Translations under genes and position numbers: made by a program | Notes under the pieces: model-generated | The model's input: only the letters and a program-made list of their open reading frames with translations | What the model was told of the DNA's origin: nothing | The model's database searches: none | Virus record (IMG/VR): IMGVR_UViG_3300032291_001238 | Coordinates: 1-30,320 of that record | Source of the DNA: a virus | Direction: 5' to 3' (one strand) | DNA: 30,320 bases | Shown: piece after piece, positions 1-4,880 of the stretch | Position numbering within the stretch: the stretch's first letter is position 1 | How the letters are laid out: each line of letters begins with the position of its first letter

Positions 1-117
1 TCATAGCGCCACCGAAAGTATCATACATACAACGCCTAGTGTGGCAATACCAAGCCACCACATCAGGCGCAACTGTTCCCACACAGTTTCCTGTGTGAAC
101 TCATCATCATAGTTCAT
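1..117 (-). CDS. Small single-pass membrane protein, 38 aa
   Basis: A complete 38-codon frame starts with ATG at 117 and ends with TGA at positions 3-1. Residues 1-17 are polar and acidic (MNYDDEFTQETVWEQLR); residues 18-38 are almost wholly hydrophobic and form one transmembrane helix that reaches the C-terminus. The start lies 11 bases inside the end of the WhiB gene, so it is probably translated by coupling; the upstream purine stretch (GGGAAG) is too close to be a good ribosome site. I do not recognise a family. Size and topology would allow a membrane anchor, a small toxin-like or a superinfection-exclusion protein, but nothing in the sequence decides between these. The second small membrane protein of the same operon is at its other end (3308-3439). 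Confidence 0.5.
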   Translation of the reverse strand: MNYDDEFTQETVWEQLRLMWWLGIATLGVVCMILSVAL

Positions 118-487
118 CTTCCCACTCGCTTTCCTTGTGTGTTCTTGGTTTGATATCTATATCTAACGGATTACTATACGAGAAAGTTAGGCTTGTGGTT
201 TTCATATTCCGCAAGCGTTGTTCCTCTTTACGTTCATACGTATCTAAGTTTGCCCATATACCTGTTAGGTCTGTCCATTGTAATGAGTATTCTAAACACT
301 CATCAAACGCAGGACAATTCAAGCATGTGTTTCTAGCACGCATGGCTTCTGGTGTGTATGAGTATCTATAACGGATACCCACACGGCTTCTTGGGTCGCC
401 TGTTGTTGGAACTTCAGGAAACCAATCGTCAGGCGTGGGGGAATTATTACACGCTGGCTCGTTTTTATACTTCGGGAAAAAACTCAC
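107..487 (-). CDS. WhiB-family Fe-S transcription regulator
   Basis: WhiB/Wbl proteins bind a 4Fe-4S cluster and regulate transcription by binding the sigma-A subunit; phage versions such as WhiB of mycobacteriophage TM4 are known to interfere with host Wbl function. Counting from the GTG at 487 (126 aa), the cluster cysteines are C13, C55, C58 and C64 (C-X41-C-X2-C-X5-C), a DWFP motif lies just after C13, and the G-I-W turn is at 76-78 (here GIWAN instead of the usual GIWGG). About 35 residues of acidic, polar tail follow. The frame is open up to a GTG at 526, but the GTG at 487 is preferred: it overlaps the stop of the upstream gene as GTGA and has an AAAGGTGG site 6 bases before it, while the longer start would overlap by 43 bases. 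No Arg/Gly-rich DNA-binding tail is seen. It strongly suggests an actinobacterial host. Confidence 0.9.
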   Translation of the reverse strand: MSFFPKYKNEPACNNSPTPDDWFPEVPTTGDPRSRVGIRYRYSYTPEAMRARNTCLNCPAFDECLEYSLQWTDLTGIWANLDTYERKEEQRLRNMKTTSLTFSYSNPLDIDIKPRTHKESEWEDEL

Positions 488-825
488 AACATACCACCTT
501 TCATTAGGAATACGCGGTAAGCGCACTCAGGTTTATCTCCTACGCATGGCACATGGCGTTCAGAACCACATGATACACAAGGATATTCGTATGGGTTATC
601 CATATCGAACATGTCGCTAGGCAGAGGAGAGTACCTAGCGCTTGTCCTGTCTGTCTGTGGGGAATAAGTTATCTTCACGCGTATCGGGCCGTCTATTTCC
701 CAGCCTTCCTCGATATGAAAATACTCACCAGCGTTAAGCAAAACAGTAGCGGTTTGATTACCAGCACGAGTAGTTTTCCACTCGACAGTATCCCACTCAC
801 TCACTTGCTTGCGTAGTGTATTCAC
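484..825 (-). CDS. Hypothetical protein with C-terminal zinc-binding motif, 113 aa
   Basis: I do not recognise this family. The N-terminal 70 residues look like a small beta-rich fold (alternating hydrophobic residues, e.g. around 25-55). The C-terminal part carries C83, C86, C94 and C101 (C-X2-C-X7-C-X6-C), enough for one zinc site. The start is GTG at 825, preceded by AGGAG about 6 bases upstream; it overlaps the end of the 57-aa zinc-ribbon gene by 29 bases. Its stop overlaps the GTG of the WhiB gene by four bases, so the two are probably translationally coupled. Presence in an operon where nearly every product has CXXC pairs suggests a shared metal or redox theme, but no function can be assigned. 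Confidence 0.65.
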   Translation of the reverse strand: MNTLRKQVSEWDTVEWKTTRAGNQTATVLLNAGEYFHIEEGWEIDGPIRVKITYSPQTDRTSARYSPLPSDMFDMDNPYEYPCVSCGSERHVPCVGDKPECAYRVFLMKGGML

Positions 826-970
826 TTAACACTCCTATCTTTGCCATGCCACACGTGTAGCAATAGTTTCTTTCCACATTGTAATCGTGTACTGGTACCC
901 ACATAGGTACATCACACTTATAGCAACGTGTGTCTATACATGTAGTTTTCCTTAGTATGGAAGCGACCAT
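797..970 (-). CDS. Zinc-ribbon microprotein, 57 aa
   Basis: The protein contains C11, C16, C19, C37 and C40; the pairs C16-X2-C19 and C37-X2-C40, about 17 residues apart, form a classical zinc ribbon. The frame is open up to a GTG at 1024, but that start would overlap the upstream amidotransferase gene by 73 bases. The ATG at 970 has a GAAGGAG site 8 bases upstream and reduces the overlap to 19 bases, so I use it. The product is little more than the ribbon plus a 17-residue tail. It may be a stand-alone nucleic-acid or protein-binding finger. The neighbouring amidotransferase ends in a similar Cys-rich segment, which suggests a common origin or a common partner. Confidence 0.6.
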   Translation of the reverse strand: MVASILRKTTCIDTRCYKCDVPMWVPVHDYNVERNYCYTCGMAKIGVLSEYTTQASE

Positions 971-1779
971 GCGTCTGACTCCTTCGTGGTAGTTATGGTT
1001 TTCGTAGGCTTGTAGCACATACACACATCAGACATCATGTCGCACCATTGGCAGGTTAAGCAGAACGGACACGTGCCATTGGCTTCGAGCCTGTCCTCGT
1101 CTATGTTTCCATAGCACCCTACACATTGGTACGTACCTGCAAGTGATGGGTCAAGCGGTGTATCGTAATACCTATCATACGGATTACTAGACACGAAACG
1201 TGTGTATCCATAGTCAGCATTACAACTGGTGTTAGACCACCACACCTTACTGTCGTCCTCTTGCCCCTTATCTGCATGTATGAGATACATTTGATAATCG
1301 GCTAGTGGGTCTACTGTAAGCACACATAACTTCGAGCCTGACGTGTACTCCTCTATCATGTTGTACATGTGTGGATTATCTAGCGCTTTAACACCGCCCA
1401 TTTTAGCAAGGATATCCTCGGTAAATATGCGTGTGTCCGAACGTGTATCACCAGCAGGTATATCTATTGGTAATACGCCATTGTGTGCTAACACAGTTTG
1501 CTCATCTACCACGTAGAACGGGTGGCAGTTAGGTACATTAGTTGAGCCATGTGTAGCGTATCTTGCGTGCCATAAGGCGTAGTCATCAGGATACTTAGCA
1601 CGCATTTCGAGGAAGCGATTAACTGCCTCGTCTGCGTCCATTGTGTGCTCGACTAGGATACGTTTCTCTTTCGAGATAACGATAGCGAAGCCGAAGCCGT
1701 CAGGATTATTTATCGCGGAATACACTAACTTATCCCGTGAAGGTAGTACATTGGGTGGAACTACGCATAACATACACAT
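952..1779 (-). CDS. Class II glutamine amidotransferase-like Ntn hydrolase with Cys-rich tail
   Basis: Family: class II (Ntn) glutamine amidotransferase domain, which releases ammonia from glutamine using an N-terminal cysteine. Visible motifs in the 275-aa protein: Cys2 directly after Met1 (nucleophile after Met removal), NNPDGFGFAI at 24-33, WHARYATHGS at 70-79 with R73 in the usual substrate-binding position, NCHPF at 84-88, AHNGVL at 98-103 and a DTRIF segment at 115-119. This matches the stand-alone GATase II/YafJ-like type rather than PurF or GlmS, as no phosphoribosyl or SIS domain follows. Residues 219-255 instead hold eight cysteines, mostly as CXXC (219/222, 237/240/243/246, 253/255), a zinc-ribbon tail. 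The start ATG at 1779 has a strong GAGGAG site and lies 2 bases after the amidoligase stop, so the two are co-expressed. It probably supplies ammonia to, or cleaves an amide made by, that partner. Confidence 0.85.
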   Translation of the reverse strand: MCMLCVVPPNVLPSRDKLVYSAINNPDGFGFAIVISKEKRILVEHTMDADEAVNRFLEMRAKYPDDYALWHARYATHGSTNVPNCHPFYVVDEQTVLAHNGVLPIDIPAGDTRSDTRIFTEDILAKMGGVKALDNPHMYNMIEEYTSGSKLCVLTVDPLADYQMYLIHADKGQEDDSKVWWSNTSCNADYGYTRFVSSNPYDRYYDTPLDPSLAGTYQCVGCYGNIDEDRLEANGTCPFCLTCQWCDMMSDVCMCYKPTKTITTTKESDAWSLPY

Positions 1780-1781
1780 TG

Positions 1782-3302
1782 TTAATTCTCCTCTTCTATG
1801 TGTGATGATACTGGTTGTTGGTCAAGAGTACGCAAGGCTACCTGCGTAAAGTTAGGATAGGTCTGTTGGTTGTCTAACACGTATGCCATGAAACGTATCC
1901 ACGAGAACTGCTTATCATGTGGATTTATTTTCATATCACGAGTGTACTCAACAGCAGAGTGAACGAACTCTATCGCAGATAGAACACGTTCCTTCTTGAG
2001 TGAACCACGAAACACACGAACCTCTAGTGTGTTATCGTTTTGTGAGTTGATAGCCTCATACCTGTCGGCTGTGTGTCCGTACTTGACCTTTGGTACGAGT
2101 TTGCCCTTATCATCGAACTTAGCGAAGGGTGATGAGCGCCCTGCTATACCTCGAACTTGTGCGCTGTTATCGTAGATAAGTTTCTGAAAGCGTAATTCAT
2201 GTCCTTCATCACGCTTGCCCTTATTACGAAACGCTGTACGTGATACGTGTACATGTAAACCACATGTGCTTGTATCCCATGAACGGAAGCCTCTGTTGCG
2301 TAGTTCACGCAAGAAACTCCAATCCAGCCCTTGTGCTTCCTTGAGTGAGTGGGGGTGAGATACTATCTCGAACCCGTCATCAAGTGAGCCATCAGATTTC
2401 ATATACACACGAGAACCTAGTAGGTCAGATACGATATTCGCACCAGCCCCACACCCGAACCCGCTATTGTCCTCGACCTCTAACTCGAAGCCGAAGTGGT
2501 AGTCAGCCTGTCCGAAGAATATCGGGTTAGGCTTGTATGAGTAGTTGTAGATACCTGAACTATCACGATAACACTCGTGTCCGTTGTATTCTGTATAGCA
2601 GTATCCGCACTCATCACACTCGATTTCCTCGTCATAACAAGCCTCGCACAAATCCCTATCCCTCTCGTGTGAGAAGGTAAGTTCTGTGAACAATCCGTCA
2701 CACCTATCACACGTTAATATATCCTCAGTTTCTTGATGTTTCTCAAGACACTCAGTACATATAGACGTGCCATCTAGGCGTGATGGGTACATGGCTGTGA
2801 AGTAGCAATCACACTCACACCTGAACGCACATGATTTATGTACGCGCTTGGTGTTTTCTTTAGTGCCGTCATCTACGTATGCGTCTACGAACTTTATGTT
2901 GTAGATATCAACGCGATTGTCGCCTTCCTCGTATATGTAGCCACAACACTTATCACACTCGATACGTTCAGTATCGTGCTTGGGGAACTGTGTGTGTGGC
3001 ATGAGGTAGTCAAGTGTGGTTTCTCGTCTGTATATCTCCATGAGTATGTCGCACTCATTGAGCAACATTTGACGCACACAGCGATAGCAACGCTTGGTAC
3101 ATATCTCTGCGCCAGCCCATGAGCCAGTATAGAGTTTGCCACCACGTGTGCAATTACATAATCCCCAGCCGTCAGGCTGTATCACGATAGCGTGTAAGGC
3201 GTCACGATACTGGCTGGTTAGTTGTGTGTACCAATCGTGAGTTTCTACCTCGCGATAGTGGTTGTAGAACGTACCCTCAGGGGGTACCTGTGTATTAGGC
3301 AT
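1782..3302 (-). CDS. Amidoligase_2-type (GS-like COOH-NH2 ligase) protein with zinc-finger N-terminus
   Basis: Family: putative amidoligases (glutamine-synthetase-like fold) that form amide bonds with ATP; substrates are mostly unknown. In the 506-aa product counted from ATG 3302, the C-terminal half shows GFELEVED at about 271-278, KSDGSL at 302-307, EIVSHP at 312-317, CGLHVHVS at 347-354 and an N-T-L-E-V-R-V-F-R segment near 424-432, in the order expected for this family. Residues 45-250 carry about 23 cysteines, most as CXXC pairs, suggesting four to five treble-clef/ribbon zinc sites. The frame continues to a TTG at 3317, but ATG 3302 has GGGAG 8 bases upstream. The gene sits between a 43-aa membrane protein and a glutamine amidotransferase; pairing of amidoligase with class II amidotransferase has been described by comparative genomics (Iyer, Aravind and co-workers). 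The target (peptide, cell wall, metabolite or tag) is not evident. Confidence 0.8.
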   Translation of the reverse strand: MPNTQVPPEGTFYNHYREVETHDWYTQLTSQYRDALHAIVIQPDGWGLCNCTRGGKLYTGSWAGAEICTKRCYRCVRQMLLNECDILMEIYRRETTLDYLMPHTQFPKHDTERIECDKCCGYIYEEGDNRVDIYNIKFVDAYVDDGTKENTKRVHKSCAFRCECDCYFTAMYPSRLDGTSICTECLEKHQETEDILTCDRCDGLFTELTFSHERDRDLCEACYDEEIECDECGYCYTEYNGHECYRDSSGIYNYSYKPNPIFFGQADYHFGFELEVEDNSGFGCGAGANIVSDLLGSRVYMKSDGSLDDGFEIVSHPHSLKEAQGLDWSFLRELRNRGFRSWDTSTCGLHVHVSRTAFRNKGKRDEGHELRFQKLIYDNSAQVRGIAGRSSPFAKFDDKGKLVPKVKYGHTADRYEAINSQNDNTLEVRVFRGSLKKERVLSAIEFVHSAVEYTRDMKINPHDKQFSWIRFMAYVLDNQQTYPNFTQVALRTLDQQPVSSHIEEEN

Positions 3303-3307
3303 GAGAT

Positions 3308-3439
3308 TTACTCCCAATCCCGCATCTCACGGATTTGACGTGTTAAGCGAGCATTTTGTAGTGCAGTTGTGGTGATGAGCGTGATACTTAGCGACAACGC
3401 AATGATTATCGCTATGCCGTCTGTTATCTCGATATACAT
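3308..3439 (-). CDS. Small membrane protein, 43 aa, first gene of the leftward operon
   Basis: ATG at 3439 has an AAAGGA site 5 bases upstream and opens a 43-codon frame ending with TAA at 3310-3308. The sequence has a short acidic start (MYIEITDG), a hydrophobic helix at about 9-27 rich in Ile, Leu and Thr, and a charged tail with ARLTRQIREMRDWE, i.e. one membrane span with a cytoplasmic amphipathic end by the positive-inside rule. Its stop lies 5 bases before the amidoligase start, and its last codons contain that gene's ribosome site, which implies coupling. No family recognised. The layout (membrane protein first in an enzyme operon) could mean that the amidoligase acts at the membrane. 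A small holin-like role is possible but not supported by a lysin next to it. Confidence 0.6.
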   Translation of the reverse strand: MYIEITDGIAIIIALSLSITLITTTALQNARLTRQIREMRDWE

Positions 3440-3547
3440 GTGGTTCCTTTCGTGATGAGATAGAAAAACTCCCCCGAGTGAAGCGAATAGGAATTAAACA
3501 CACACTCGAGAGAGATTTTCTTGGTAGTCCTTTGACCACCGAAAACC

Positions 3548-3575
3548 ATCATAGCACAGCCCAATTTTGGCTCAA
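3548..3575 (-). promoter_or_regulatory. Candidate promoter of the leftward operon
   Basis: On the minus strand, TTGAGC (3575-3570) is followed after 16 bases by TATGAT (3553-3548), which is preceded by TGC, giving an extended -10 (TGCTATGAT). Transcription would begin near 3541 and leave a leader of about 100 bases before the 43-aa membrane protein. No other comparable leftward match was noticed between 3440 and 3958. Confidence 0.45.
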
Positions 3576-3660
3576 AAAAGCCCTAAAGAAAGAAAGAAAC
3601 CTGTGCGTATGAGGAAAATATAATTTAACTTGGTTCGCAAACGAGTCGTGGGTACGTATG

Positions 3661-3732
3661 CGACAGCAATGTATGTAGTGTGCGTGCGTGCTAGATGACG
3701 CCTGTGCGTGTGTACGACAGCGATGTATGTAG
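3661..3732. repeat. Direct repeat, two 18-base copies
   Basis: CGACAGCAATGTATGTAG at 3661-3678 recurs as CGACAGCGATGTATGTAG at 3715-3732, one mismatch, with starts 54 bases apart. Both are flanked by GTGTGCG/GTGCGTG runs. Located in the divergent control region, the copies could be operators for a phage regulator or a small iteron pair; they could also be the remains of a local duplication. Confidence 0.6.
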
Positions 3733-3879
3733 CACGTGTGCGCTCAGGCGTATACGGGAAATCGGGCATTTCGGACATGCACTTGGCGCTGGTGGGAAAT
3801 GAAACCAACACAAACCACGAAAGGGCAAAGGACAAAACAGGACAAATCGCACCACATTTACGCTCAAATGGTGATGGTG

Positions 3880-3907
3880 TTGGACTATTGGCTCGGCTTG
3901 ATATAGG
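3880..3907 (+). promoter_or_regulatory. Candidate rightward promoter
   Basis: TTGGAC at 3880-3885 and TATAGG at 3902-3907 are separated by 16 bases and lie about 50 bases before the start of the 143-aa gene at 3959. Matches to consensus are moderate. The perfect TATAAT at 3619 is an alternative but lacks a -35 box at the right distance. Confidence 0.3.
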
Positions 3908-3958
3908 CTTGTCTTAATGCCAAATAGGCAGAGCAAAATAAGGGAATAGGAAAACAAA

Positions 3959-4390
3959 ATGAACGCACAAATAAAGGAACTGACCGAGCAATTGCCAATC
4001 GCAACAGACGTGCAGAAGTCAATTGCTAATCGCTTGGAAAGCGCACTAACTAAAAGCGGAAGCGCCCAAAGTCGCCTACGCATGGCAAGCCAATCACTTA
4101 ACGCGTTAGCGAAAAAATTAAGTGATGATGAGCAAGGCTACGCGGATATATTCGCCCGTATCTTCGAAATCGGTGCGTTAATCGGTGTGGATAACAAGAA
4201 GCCAACCGAGCCAAAAGCCACACGGGAAATCTGGTATGAAGCAGACTCACCTCAAGCGCAAGCAATCCTCGCTACTAAATCCCCACGCAAGCCACGCAAG
4301 ACCAAAAGCGTAATCGAGGACATGAAATCAAACACCGAACTCATGGCAGTAATCGCGCAAATACTCGAGGCTAACCGCGTAAGCAGATAG
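3959..4390 (+). CDS. Hypothetical protein, 143 aa
   Basis: ATG at 3959 is preceded by AGGGAATAGG with 8 bases of spacing. The product is mainly helical and charged: residues 1-60 (rich in Q, K, L, S) could form a coiled coil, a short middle segment (about 62-80) is hydrophobic, and a basic linker SPRKPRKTKS near 108-118 precedes a last helix. No DNA-binding helix-turn-helix, zinc site or catalytic motif is visible, and I do not recognise the family. It is a single-gene unit: a promoter candidate lies before it and a strong terminator directly after it. Placement ahead of the terminase makes a small terminase or an early regulator worth considering, but the intervening terminator and 430-base hairpin region argue against a direct operon link. 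Confidence 0.7.
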   Translation: MNAQIKELTEQLPIATDVQKSIANRLESALTKSGSAQSRLRMASQSLNALAKKLSDDEQGYADIFARIFEIGALIGVDNKKPTEPKATREIWYEADSPQAQAILATKSPRKPRKTKSVIEDMKSNTELMAVIAQILEANRVSR

Positions 4391-4408
4391 TCGCCCGACA
4401 CAAACTAG

Positions 4409-4443
4409 CCCTCGTGTGCGTATATCGCACGCGGGGGTTTTTT
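4409..4443 (+). terminator. Intrinsic terminator after the 143-aa gene
   Basis: CCCTCGTGTGCG (4409-4420) pairs with CGCACGCGGGGG (4426-4437) through 12 base pairs including two G-U pairs, around the loop TATAT, and is followed by six T residues (4438-4443). It lies 18 bases after the stop codon. It should isolate the 143-aa gene from the terminase region. Confidence 0.9.
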
Positions 4444-4457
4444 AATGCCCAAAAACG

Positions 4458-4474
4458 CTGGGGCTTTGCCCCAG
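4458..4474. repeat. Hairpin 1 (7-3-7)
   Basis: CTGGGGC, loop TTT, GCCCCAG: a perfect 7-base-pair dyad. First of the series; no T-run follows on either strand, so it is not a standard terminator. Confidence 0.7.
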
Positions 4475-4494
4475 ACCCCACCCCAGAGGGGCCC

Positions 4495-4519
4495 TAATAA
4501 GGCGCTAACGCGCTTATTA
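4495..4519. repeat. Hairpin 2 (bulged stem)
   Basis: TAATAAG (4495-4501) pairs with CTTATTA (4513-4519); after a bulged G, three more pairs close a TAAC loop. A-run follows on the plus strand, so it does not read as a terminator in either direction. Confidence 0.55.
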
Positions 4520-4526
4520 AAAAACG

Positions 4527-4543
4527 AGGGGGCTCTGCCCCCT
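4527..4543. repeat. Hairpin 3 (7-3-7)
   Basis: AGGGGGC, loop TCT, GCCCCCT: perfect 7-base-pair stem, same geometry as hairpins 1 and 4. Confidence 0.7.
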
Positions 4544-4552
4544 TGCCCCCCG

Positions 4553-4569
4553 CTAAGGGACACCCTTAG
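4553..4569. repeat. Hairpin 4 (7-3-7)
   Basis: CTAAGGG, loop ACA, CCCTTAG: perfect 7-base-pair stem, only 9 bases after hairpin 3. Confidence 0.7.
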
Positions 4570-4580
4570 AACCCGATAAG

Positions 4581-4596
4581 GTGCGCTATGGCGCAC
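4581..4596. repeat. Hairpin 5 (6-4-6)
   Basis: GTGCGC, loop TATG, GCGCAC: perfect 6-base-pair stem, 11 bases after hairpin 4. Confidence 0.6.
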
Positions 4597-4616
4597 ACTT
4601 ACTCGCTCGCTCGGTC

Positions 4617-4647
4617 AAAGCATACGGGAAAAAGACCCCGATGCTTT
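4617..4647. repeat. Hairpin 6 (11 bp with bulge)
   Basis: AAAGCAT (4617-4623) pairs with ATGCTTT (4641-4647), then a bulged A, then CGGG with CCCG around an 8-base loop. Confidence 0.6.
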
Positions 4648-4728
4648 AACCTCGCTCGCGGGGTATACTACACTATCACTCTATATATTTTTCTGATTAT
4701 ACGGGATATTAAAAGACGGTGTGTTCGC

Positions 4729-4757
4729 TTTACCCCCTCTGAACGGGTTAGTATATA
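4729..4757 (+). promoter_or_regulatory. Candidate late-operon promoter
   Basis: TTTACC (4729-4734) and TATATA (4752-4757) with a 17-base spacer, about 120 bases before the terminase start. Each box matches four of six consensus positions; the call is tentative and AT-richness here makes chance matches likely. Confidence 0.25.
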
Positions 4758-4798
4758 TGTAAGGGTAAAACGAGCGGACGTCAATAGCGAGTTTTCTC

Positions 4799-4817
4799 GG
4801 AGGGCTTAATGCCCTCC
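4799..4817. repeat. Hairpin 7 (7-5-7)
   Basis: GGAGGGC, loop TTAAT, GCCCTCC: perfect 7-base-pair stem. An ATG in its loop opens the terminase frame in phase, but is a poor start because the only ribosome-binding-like sequence is inside the stem. Confidence 0.65.
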
Positions 4818-4831
4818 TCGAGGGGTAGTGA

Positions 4832-4847
4832 GGCGCCTGAAGGCGCC
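4832..4847. repeat. Hairpin 8 (6-4-6)
   Basis: GGCGCC, loop TGAA, GGCGCC: perfect stem, 33 bases before the chosen terminase start. Confidence 0.6.
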
Positions 4848-4880
4848 GAACGAAGGGGAGTATTTAATAGGGGGTCATAT

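Larger units (their letters stand above)
3576..3958. other. Divergent intergenic region
   Basis: Together with the leader of the leftward operon (3440-3547) this makes about 520 bases without a convincing gene. It contains a perfect TATAAT at 3619-3624 without a clear -35, an 18-base direct repeat (3661-3678 and 3715-3732), GTGTGCGT-type runs around the repeats, and a rightward promoter candidate at 3880-3907. The short frames here lack ribosome sites. Position between divergent operons suggests a regulatory switch region. Confidence 0.5.
4444..4880. other. Hairpin-rich noncoding region before the terminase
   Basis: No credible gene is present in about 437 bases. Eight short dyads are visible: 4458-4474, 4495-4519, 4527-4543, 4553-4569, 4581-4596, 4617-4647, 4799-4817 and 4832-4847. 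Three of them (4458, 4527, 4553) are perfect 7-base stems with 3-base loops and unrelated stem sequences. The middle (4660-4790) is AT-rich. The location between an isolated gene and the terminase suggests a packaging recognition site, a replication origin or a structured leader of the late operon; none of these is proven by sequence alone. Confidence 0.6.

Noticed and set aside
797-1024. Longer start (GTG 1024) for the zinc-ribbon gene
   Set aside because: It would overlap the amidotransferase gene by 73 bases; ATG 970 has GAAGGAG upstream and a short overlap.
3463-3480. ACTC-GGGG-GAGT followed by T-run on the minus strand in the leader of the leftward operon
   Set aside because: Only a 4-base-pair stem; too weak for a terminator or attenuator call.
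3708-3917. Rightward 69-aa frame covering a repeat copy in the divergent region
   Set aside because: GTG start without ribosome site, and the region shows promoter-like and repeat features instead.
3691-4083. Leftward 130-aa Cys/Phe-rich frame
   Set aside because: Overlaps the well-supported 143-aa gene and the control region; composition is of antisense type.
3959-4390. Small terminase identity for the 143-aa gene
   Set aside because: No HTH visible, and a strong terminator and 430-base noncoding stretch separate it from the large terminase; kept as hypothetical.
4495-4525. Hairpin 2 as terminator
   Set aside because: It is followed by A residues on the plus strand and preceded by T residues on the minus strand, the wrong order in both directions.
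4588-4809. Rightward 73-aa frame in the hairpin region
   Set aside because: Starts within hairpin 5, lacks a ribosome site, and is rich in Arg/Cys with no recognisable pattern; likely chance.
4809-4880. Upstream extension of the terminase to ATG 4809
   Set aside because: The ATG lies in the loop of a perfect hairpin, the added 24 residues are low complexity, and ATG 4881 has a good AGGGGG site at the right distance.
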